DNA from: Desulfovibrionaceae bacterium
GTDB lineage: Bacteria; Desulfobacterota; Desulfovibrionia; Desulfovibrionales; Desulfovibrionaceae
Reading direction: 5' to 3'
Length of the DNA: 23,033 nucleotides
Assembly: GCA_030539415.1 (NCBI GenBank)
Contig: JAUNSE010000005.1
Span: 1-23,033 of the forward strand
Position 1 is the stretch's first letter, and the number at the start of each line of letters is the position of its first letter. Of the stretch, positions 14,404 to 23,033 are shown piece after piece. The position numbers and the translations under genes are program-made. Below the pieces are notes generated by a model. It worked only from the letters and a program-made list of their open reading frames with translations, was not told the origin of the DNA and ran no database searches.

Positions 14404-15831
14404 ATGAAACGTTTTTCGCTGCTGTCCGGGCTCTGCCTGCTGGCGCTGATGGTCTGCCCCTCGGTGCTGCTGGCCGCCGACCATCTGCCGCACATTCCCG
14501 GCAACGAACTGGGCGTCGTGTGGGTCATCCCCTTTGTCTGCATGCTGCTGTCCATCGCTCTCGGACCGCTGTTCTTCGCGCATATCTGGGAACACCACTT
14601 CGGCAAGATCGCCGTTTTCTGGGGCCTGGCCTTCCTGATTCCGTGCTGGCTTGTCTACGGCATGGACACGGCCCTCTTTGAGGCGTCCCACTCCATCCTG
14701 CTGGACTACATTCCCTTCATCGTCCTGCTCTTCTCGCTCTTCACCGTGGCCGGCGGCGTGCGCCTGACCGGCACTCTGGTGGGCACGCCCGCCGTCAACA
14801 CCGGCCTGCTGGCCATCGGCACCCTGCTGGCGAGCTGGATGGGAACCACCGGCGCCGCCATGCTGCTGATCCGTCCCATGCTGGCCGCCAACGCCCACCG
14901 CAAGTACCGCGTCCATCAGATTGTCTTCTTCATCTTCCTGGTCGCCAACATCGGCGGCTCCCTGACGCCTCTGGGCGACCCGCCGCTGTTCCTGGGCTAC
15001 CTCAAGGGCGTGTCCTTCTTCTGGACCCTGCAGCACCTCTTCCTGAAGACCGCCTTCATGGCCATCATCCTGCTTGCCATCTACTTCCTGCTCGACACCG
15101 TCCTCTACAAGAAGGAAGGCAGCCCCGTTCCGCCGCATGATCCGGCCAGGGCCGACGAGAAGCTCGGCCTCGAGGGCAAGGTCAACCTGATCCTCCTCGT
15201 GGGCATCGTGCTCACCGTCCTCATCTCCGGCCTCATCGACCTCGGCACCGCCTTCAGCGTCTGCGGCGTGCCCGTCGCCGGCTCCAGCGTCTTCCAGGTC
15301 GTCCTGCTGCTCATCATCGCCGGCCTCTCCTGGAAGCTCACCGACATCCAGAGCCGTCTCGCGAACGGCTTCACCTGGGGACCCATCCTCGAAGTCGGCA
15401 AGCTCTTCTTCGGCATCTTCCTGTCCATGATTCCGGCCATCGCCATCCTGAAGGCCGGCACCGAAGGCGCCCTCGCCCCGCTGATCAACCTGGTCTTCCA
15501 TGACGGCCAGCCCGTCAACGCCGCCTTCTTCTGGCTGACCGGCGCCCTGTCGAGCTTCCTCGACAACGCGCCCACCTACGTGGTGTTCTTCAACACCGCC
15601 GGCGGCGATCCCAGCACTCTGATGACCACCCTGGGCGACACCCTGGCCGCCATTTCCGCCGGCGCCGTGTTCATGGGCGCCAACAGCTACATCGGCAACG
15701 CGCCCAACTTCATGGTGCGCTCCATCGCCGAGGAGCGCGGCGTGCCCATGCCCAGCTTCTTCGGCTACATGATGTGGTCCTGCGGCATCCTGGTGCCCCT
15801 GTTCATCATCCTGACCTTCATCTTCTTCTAA
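14404..15831 (+). CDS. ion-transporter superfamily antiporter (putative Na+/H+ antiporter, CitMHS_2-like)
   Basis: An inner-membrane transporter of 475 residues. The start at ATG 14404 is fixed by GGAGG 8 bases upstream; the longer open frame from 14272 reads through the T-rich leader. The N-terminus looks like a signal sequence or first TM (residues 4-24). About eleven further hydrophobic helices follow. Diagnostic stretches are LVANIGGSLTPLGDPPLFLG in the middle and LSSFLDNAPTYVVFF near the end, the paired re-entrant signatures of the IT superfamily (CitMHS/ArsB/NhaD). This variant is usually annotated as a sodium:proton antiporter; citrate or other anion substrates cannot be excluded. Third positions are almost all C or G, more than in neighbouring genes, which suggests high expression. 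Confidence 0.85.
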   Translation: MKRFSLLSGLCLLALMVCPSVLLAADHLPHIPGNELGVVWVIPFVCMLLSIALGPLFFAHIWEHHFGKIAVFWGLAFLIPCWLVYGMDTALFEASHSILLDYIPFIVLLFSLFTVAGGVRLTGTLVGTPAVNTGLLAIGTLLASWMGTTGAAMLLIRPMLAANAHRKYRVHQIVFFIFLVANIGGSLTPLGDPPLFLGYLKGVSFFWTLQHLFLKTAFMAIILLAIYFLLDTVLYKKEGSPVPPHDPARADEKLGLEGKVNLILLVGIVLTVLISGLIDLGTAFSVCGVPVAGSSVFQVVLLLIIAGLSWKLTDIQSRLANGFTWGPILEVGKLFFGIFLSMIPAIAILKAGTEGALAPLINLVFHDGQPVNAAFFWLTGALSSFLDNAPTYVVFFNTAGGDPSTLMTTLGDTLAAISAGAVFMGANSYIGNAPNFMVRSIAEERGVPMPSFFGYMMWSCGILVPLFIILTFIFF

Positions 15832-16118
15832 ACCGAGCCTTTTCAGGCCTTTTTGCCGGCTTCGGTCCGGACTGAAGGCCGCACTCTCGCAAAGGGACCC
15901 GCAGACGGACAGAGCAGTCCGCCGGCGGGTCCCTCTCCGTTCCGGAGCCGTCGCCGCAAAGCGTCCCCGCGCCGGCATCCCGCCGGAATCGCGGCAGGTC
16001 CTCCATCTGGCTTATGCCGGCGAAAAGGCGTATTGTGCGCTTCCTCCGCGAGAGGAGCGACACACCGATCCTCCGCCGGTCCGGTCAAAAGCGGAGAGTT
16101 TCTTTCACAGGAATGCAC
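15832..16118. other. intergenic region between the antiporter gene and trmH
   Basis: No gene. A small hairpin GCCT-TTTC-AGGC followed by CTTTTTG (15837-15855) could weakly terminate the antiporter transcript. A near-perfect 16-bp palindrome TTCGGTCCGGACTGAA lies at 15861-15876. A long hairpin occupies 15893-15934. No clear trmH promoter was found. Confidence 0.55.
15893..15934. repeat. long hairpin without U-tract after the antiporter gene
   Basis: AGGGACCCGC (15893-15902) pairs perfectly with GCGGGTCCCT (15925-15934), and inside it CGGAC (15906-15910) pairs with GTCCG (15917-15921) around a 6-base loop. CTCCGTTCC follows, not a T-run. Confidence 0.7.
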
Positions 16119-16703
16119 ATGCCCAAGAATCCCACCGAACACCGCCGCGAGCGCATGCACAGCGTGCTCTCCCACAGGCAGCCCGACCTCACCCTGGTGC
16201 TGGCCAACATACATGATCCGCACAACGTCTCGGCCATCTACCGCTCCTGCGACGCCTTCGGCGTCGAGTCCGTCCATCTGTACTACACGGACACGGCCTT
16301 TCCCATTCTGGGGCGCAAGTCCTCGGCCTCGGCCCGCAAGTGGGTGCAGTCCAGACGCCACCGCGACAAGGAGGAGCTGAGGGCGGCCCTTGCGGGCATG
16401 CAGGTGCTGGTGACCGACTGCACGCCCACGGCGAGGCCCCTGCGCTCCTGGGATTTCACGAAGCCCACGGCGATCATCATGGGCAACGAGCACAGCGGCG
16501 TCGCGCCCGAGCTTGCCGAACTGGCTACGGGCGAGCTCTACATCCCTATGTACGGCATGATTCAGTCCTTCAATGTCTCCGTGGCCGCGGCCATCATTCT
16601 GGCCGAGGCTTCCAGACAGCGCGAGGAGGCCGGCATGTATGCCGCCTGCCGCTACGACGAGGAGACCTTCCAGGCAAAGCTGAAGGACTGGCTGGAGCGC
16701 TAG
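16119..16703 (+). CDS. trmH: tRNA 2'-O-methyltransferase of the SpoU/TrmH family
   Basis: Predicted to methylate the ribose 2'-O of a tRNA nucleotide (G18 in TrmH) using S-adenosylmethionine. The start at ATG 16119 is preferred because AGGA lies 6 bases upstream; an ATG at 16113 abuts that site. The 194-residue product has the three SPOUT motifs: ANIHDPHNVSAIYRSCDAFG (motif 1 with Asn and Arg), IIMGNEHSGV (motif 2) and IPMYGMIQSFNVSVAAAIIL (motif 3, forming the knotted cofactor site). E. coli TrmH is somewhat longer at its C-terminus. Close relatives modify 23S rRNA or other tRNA positions, so the exact nucleotide is inferred. It lies about 110 bp upstream of uvrA. Confidence 0.92.
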   Translation: MPKNPTEHRRERMHSVLSHRQPDLTLVLANIHDPHNVSAIYRSCDAFGVESVHLYYTDTAFPILGRKSSASARKWVQSRRHRDKEELRAALAGMQVLVTDCTPTARPLRSWDFTKPTAIIMGNEHSGVAPELAELATGELYIPMYGMIQSFNVSVAAAIILAEASRQREEAGMYAACRYDEETFQAKLKDWLER

Positions 16704-16811
16704 GACAGGAGACCGGGCGCACAGCCCGGAGACGGATGAACGGAAAAGAGCGAATCAGGACCGTCAGGCGCGCGGATGCGGCCGCGGCGGAAAGACAGGG
16801 GGACAGACAGA

Positions 16812-19850
<3,039 letters not shown>

Positions 19851-19862
19851 GAAACCAGGGCG

Positions 19863-19910
19863 GCGGACGCCCGGCGCGTCCGCTGTCAGACCGGGGCCGA
19901 CAGCGGACGC
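19863..19910. repeat. alternative hairpins without U-tract after uvrA
   Basis: GCGTCCGCTGTC (19876-19887) pairs perfectly over 12 bp with GACAGCGGACGC (19899-19910) around an 11-base loop. A third copy of the same arm, GCGGACGC at 19863-19870, can instead pair with 19876-19883, so two structures are mutually exclusive. No T-run follows. It begins 13 bases after the uvrA stop. Confidence 0.7.
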
Positions 19911-19956
19911 TGCGCGGCGCAGGGCGCGTCAGGCAGGGATTTTTGCCTGTAAATGC

Positions 19957-19985
19957 TTGCGTCATCGCAGTTTAATGGATAATGT
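19957..19985 (+). promoter_or_regulatory. candidate sigma-70 promoter of argF
   Basis: TTGCGT (19957-19962), 17 bases, TAATGT (19980-19985). The start would be near 19992, giving a leader of about 105 nt. I could not identify an ArgR operator with confidence. Confidence 0.45.
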
Positions 19986-20096
19986 AAACTTTTCCCGACA
20001 GTTCCCGAGCGATGCACTCCCTGTGTGCGGTCCCCCGTCGCCGGAGCAGGTCGGCAGACCAGACTTATCTGTGTCAACCTCCGGAGGATTTTTGTC

Positions 20097-21131
20097 ATGA
20101 ACAGGCTGTCCAGGCGTGATTTTCTCAAGGAAACAGACTTTACGCCCGAAGACCTCACCTACCTTCTCGAACTGGCCGCGCGCCTCAAGGCCGCCAAGAA
20201 GGCCGGGCGCGAGCCCAAGCTCCTGAAGGGGCGCAACATTGTCATTCTCTTTGAGAAGGATTCCACCAGGACGCGCTGCTCCTTCGAGGTGGCGGCCCAC
20301 GACCAGGGCGCCCATGTGACCTATCTCGGCCCCACGGGCTCGCAGATCGGCAAGAAGGAGTCCATGGCCGACACGGCCAGGGTGCTCAGCGGCTTCTTCG
20401 ACGGCATCGAGTACCGCGGCTTCGGCCAGGAGATTGTGGAAAAGCTGGCCGAGTACGCCAATGTTCCGGTCTGGAACGGCCTGACCAACGAGTGGCATCC
20501 CACGCAGCTGCTGGCGGACATGCTGACAATGCAGGAATGCACCGGCCGCCCCCTGAAGGGGCTGACCATGGCCTATCTCGGCGATGCCCGCTACAACATG
20601 GGCAATTCGCTGATGACGGGCTGCGCCATGCTGGGCGTGAATTTCCGCTCGGTGGCCCCCAGAGCCCTGTGGACCAGCGACGAGGTCTTCGCGAAGGCGC
20701 AGGAGTACGCGGCCGAGTCCGGCGCGGTCATCGAGCGCACCGAGGACGTGGCCGCCGGCGTGAAGGGCTGCGACTTCCTCTATTCCGATGTCTGGGTGTC
20801 CATGGGCGAGCCCGACGAGGTCTGGAAGGAGCGCATCGAGCTGCTGACCCCGTACAGGGTCACTGCCGAGGTGATGGACATGACCGGCAATCCCGAGTGC
20901 CGCTTCCTGCACTGCCTGCCGGCCTTCCACAACCGCGAGACCACCATCGGCGAGCAGATTTACCAGAAGTACGGCATCGACTGCATGGAAGTGAACGACG
21001 ACGTCTTCGAGTCGGAGCGCAATGCCGCCTTCCTCGAGGCCGAAAACCGCATGCATACCATCAAGGCAGTCATGGTGGCCACTCTGGCCGAAAAGAACAT
21101 TGACCGGGCCCTTCTCAAAAAGGGCTTTTAG
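20097..21131 (+). CDS. argF: ornithine carbamoyltransferase
   Basis: Transfers the carbamoyl group from carbamoyl phosphate to ornithine, giving citrulline in arginine synthesis; run in reverse it serves the arginine deiminase pathway (ArcB). ATG 20097 follows GGAGG by about 8 bases. The 344-residue protein has the carbamoyl-phosphate motif STRTR (56-60), HPTQ (134-137) and the ornithine-binding HCLP (272-275, catalytic Cys273). It also has DARYNMGNSL and the C-terminal AENRMHTIKAVMVATL. It is strikingly close to the enterobacterial ArgF/ArgI form in several stretches (from memory). No arcA or arcC neighbours are present, favouring the biosynthetic role; ArcB remains possible. Confidence 0.95.
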   Translation: MNRLSRRDFLKETDFTPEDLTYLLELAARLKAAKKAGREPKLLKGRNIVILFEKDSTRTRCSFEVAAHDQGAHVTYLGPTGSQIGKKESMADTARVLSGFFDGIEYRGFGQEIVEKLAEYANVPVWNGLTNEWHPTQLLADMLTMQECTGRPLKGLTMAYLGDARYNMGNSLMTGCAMLGVNFRSVAPRALWTSDEVFAKAQEYAAESGAVIERTEDVAAGVKGCDFLYSDVWVSMGEPDEVWKERIELLTPYRVTAEVMDMTGNPECRFLHCLPAFHNRETTIGEQIYQKYGIDCMEVNDDVFESERNAAFLEAENRMHTIKAVMVATLAEKNIDRALLKKGF

Positions 21132-21163
21132 GCTGCCGCGCAGCCGCCTTTCGCGAATCATGC

Positions 21164-21196
21164 CGTCCGGCGGACGTACAGGGCGTCCGCCGGACG
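21164..21196. repeat. 13-bp perfect hairpin without U-tract after argF
   Basis: CGTCCGGCGGACG (21164-21176) and CGTCCGCCGGACG (21184-21196) are perfect inverted copies around the loop TACAGGG. It begins 33 bases after the argF stop and is followed by ATGCGCGG, not a T-run. Confidence 0.75.
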
Positions 21197-21374
21197 ATGC
21201 GCGGAAGAGCGGAACAAACGCATATATCAGTTGAGCGGCAGCCAGGAGCCGCTGGGAGCAGGGCAGGGCGGAGCACGGTTCCGGCCCTGATCCGGGGAGC
21301 GGCATAAATTGCCAGACGCCCGGGAGCGTGGGACAGACATGTCGGCACGGTCAGGAGCGTCTGCGGGGGGAGCA

Positions 21375-23024
21375 ATGATTATTGACGACAGCGATTACGA
21401 GGGCGACGGCCGCGGCGGCGGCGATGACGAACGCTCAGCCTTCGAGTTCGGCGGTTCAAGCCTGTTTTCCGCGCCCTATCTGTGCGAGGTGCCGGGCAGC
21501 ACCAGGGGCGTGACCTATCTGTCCCTTCTGTACGACATAGCCCAGCTGCTGAGCCTGACCGCGGACGTGAAGGACAGCCTCGAAAAGGTTCTCATGCTGC
21601 TGGCCGAGCGCCTGCACATGCTTCAGGGCACAATCACGCTGGTTTCCCCCCAGACCGGCGAACTGCGCATCGAAGCATCCTACGGGCTCAAGCCGGCCGA
21701 GCGCTCGCGCGGGCATTACGTGCAGGGCGAGGGCATAGTCGGGCACGTGGTCCAGAGCGGCCAGCCCATGTACATCTCCAACGTGTCCGAGGAGCCGCGC
21801 TTCCTCAACAGGACGCGCTCCAGAAACCTTTCCAAAAGCGACATCTCCTATATCTGCGTGCCCATCCGCCTGAACCGCCAGGTGGTCGGCGCCCTGTCCG
21901 TGGACCGCCTGCTGGCCGATCCGGCCCAGCTCGAGGAGGAACAGCAGCTGCTCTTCATCATTGCCATGCTCCTGGGCTACGCGGCCTGGGAGGCCCAGCG
22001 CAAGATGGACGAGAAGAACGCCGTCCCCGGACGCCCCAAGGGCTTTATCGGCAACTCCGAGGTGATGCAGCACGTCTACGCGCAGATCATGCAGGTGAGC
22101 CAGTCCCAGGCCACGGTCTTCATTCAGGGCGAGTCCGGCACCGGCAAGGAGCTCGCGGCCAGGGCCATTCACGAGGCCAGCTCGCGCTCCGACCGCCAGT
22201 TCGAGTCCCTCAACTGCGCGGCCATGCCCGAAAGCCTCATCGAAAGCGAGCTCTTCGGCCACGAGAAGGGCGCCTTCACGGGCGCCATCAGCGTGCGCAA
22301 GGGCCATTTCGAGCAGGCCGACGGCGGCACGCTCTTCCTGGACGAGGTGGGCGAGCTCTCGCTCATGGCCCAGGCCAAGCTTCTGCGCGTCCTGCAGGAG
22401 CGCAGCTTCGAGCGCCTGGGCGGCACGGTGACCCTGCATGTGGACGTGCGTCTGATAACGGCCACAAACCGCGACCTCGAGAAGATGGTGGCCGAGGGCA
22501 CGTTCCGCAGGGACCTCTACTACCGCCTGAACGTCTTCCCGATCATTCTGCCGCCCCTGCGCGAGCGTCAGGACGACATCCTGCCCCTGGCCCACTACTT
22601 CGTGCAGCGCTTCGCGGCCGAGATGCGCCGCGACGACGTGCGCCTCTCCCTGGCGGCCATGGACATGCTGCAGCGCTACGACTGGCCCGGCAACATCCGC
22701 GAGCTCGAGAACGCCATGGAGCGCGCCGTGCTGCTGCTCGGGCCGCAGAGCCTGATCCTGCCCCAGCATCTGCCCGCGGCCATGCATGTCTTCGGAGACG
22801 CCGGCGCGGACAGCAGCCAGCCGGCCAAGCGCCGCAATTCGGCCACGCTTCAGGAGCACATGGACGAGCTGGAAAAGGCCTGCATCGTGGACGCCATGGA
22901 TGCCTGCAACGGCCAGATTGTCAAGGCGGCCCAGGCTCTGGGCCTGACCCAGCGCATCCTGGGCCTGCGCCTCAAGAAGTACCAGATCGACTACCGCGAC
23001 TTCAGGCACAAGAAGCAGTCCTGA
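21375..23024 (+). CDS. NifA-type sigma-54-dependent transcriptional activator (GAF-AAA+-HTH)
   Basis: A 549-residue enhancer-binding protein. ATG 21375 follows a GGGGGG run; in-frame starts at 21339 (ATG) and 21309 (TTG) are possible. Order: an acidic, Gly-rich N-terminus, a GAF sensor domain (about 55-200) of the NifA/FhlA kind, the AAA+ domain (about 225-460) and a Fis-type HTH (near 510-545). All activation motifs are intact: Walker A GESGTGK (252-258), sigma-54 loop GAFTGA (299-304), Walker B LFLDEVGE (Asp323) and REL in PGNIRELENA. The architecture matches NifA of anaerobic delta-proteobacteria, but no nif gene is in the window and the Cys cluster of oxygen-sensitive NifA is absent, so the target is unknown. 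It lies 243 bp after argF. Confidence 0.9.
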   Translation: MIIDDSDYEGDGRGGGDDERSAFEFGGSSLFSAPYLCEVPGSTRGVTYLSLLYDIAQLLSLTADVKDSLEKVLMLLAERLHMLQGTITLVSPQTGELRIEASYGLKPAERSRGHYVQGEGIVGHVVQSGQPMYISNVSEEPRFLNRTRSRNLSKSDISYICVPIRLNRQVVGALSVDRLLADPAQLEEEQQLLFIIAMLLGYAAWEAQRKMDEKNAVPGRPKGFIGNSEVMQHVYAQIMQVSQSQATVFIQGESGTGKELAARAIHEASSRSDRQFESLNCAAMPESLIESELFGHEKGAFTGAISVRKGHFEQADGGTLFLDEVGELSLMAQAKLLRVLQERSFERLGGTVTLHVDVRLITATNRDLEKMVAEGTFRRDLYYRLNVFPIILPPLRERQDDILPLAHYFVQRFAAEMRRDDVRLSLAAMDMLQRYDWPGNIRELENAMERAVLLLGPQSLILPQHLPAAMHVFGDAGADSSQPAKRRNSATLQEHMDELEKACIVDAMDACNGQIVKAAQALGLTQRILGLRLKKYQIDYRDFRHKKQS

Positions 23025-23033
23025 TCCGGAGCG

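Overview
The window is a GC-rich bacterial chromosome segment. Genes run almost entirely on the + strand, with short gaps, GC-ending codons and good Shine-Dalgarno sites. The gene content is consistent with an anaerobic delta-proteobacterium of the Desulfovibrionaceae type: NtrC/NifA-family enhancer-binding proteins, a zinc-ribbon/Yip1 membrane protein, a two-SEC-C YchJ protein and an IT-superfamily antiporter. This placement is inference from gene content and style. No rRNA, tRNA, CRISPR array, insertion sequence or phage gene was recognised.

Layout. Positions 1-84 hold the 3' end of an unrecognised gene, closed by a strong terminator (97-135). A 2-kb stretch (136-2152) then has no convincing conventional gene. 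Its centre is AT-rich and holds a perfect sigma-54 promoter (1341-1356) and a perfect intrinsic terminator (1988-2029). Next come a two-TM protein of unknown function (2153), ychJ (3192) and pgi (3804). They are followed by a two-component pair, a membrane histidine kinase (5263) and an NtrC-type regulator (6975), and then uvrC (8391). A second block holds a secreted DUF3298/RsiV-like protein (10697), an overlapping RlaP-type nucleotidyltransferase (11523) and the zinc-ribbon/Yip1 protein (12726). A 660-bp AT-rich gap and a structured leader precede an antiporter-like transporter (14404). The last block is trmH (16119), uvrA (16812), argF (20097) and a GAF-AAA+-HTH sigma-54 activator of NifA type (21375), ending at 23024.

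How the parts relate. uvrC and uvrA supply two of the three nucleotide-excision-repair proteins; pgi and argF are housekeeping metabolism; trmH modifies tRNA. Sigma-54 control recurs: one canonical activator (21375), one NtrC-like response regulator that has lost both the GAFTGA sigma-54 contact loop and the Walker B aspartate (6975), and one orphan sigma-54 promoter at 1341.

Most interesting observations: (1) the sigma-54 promoter driving a roughly 650-nt unit with no recognisable protein, with a candidate activator palindrome about 120 bp upstream; (2) the NtrC-like regulator that looks unable to activate sigma-54; (3) a sigma-70 promoter followed within about 15 nt by a strong terminator ahead of the DUF3298 gene; (4) perfect hairpins without U-tracts after pgi, uvrA and argF; (5) the structured leader of the antiporter gene.
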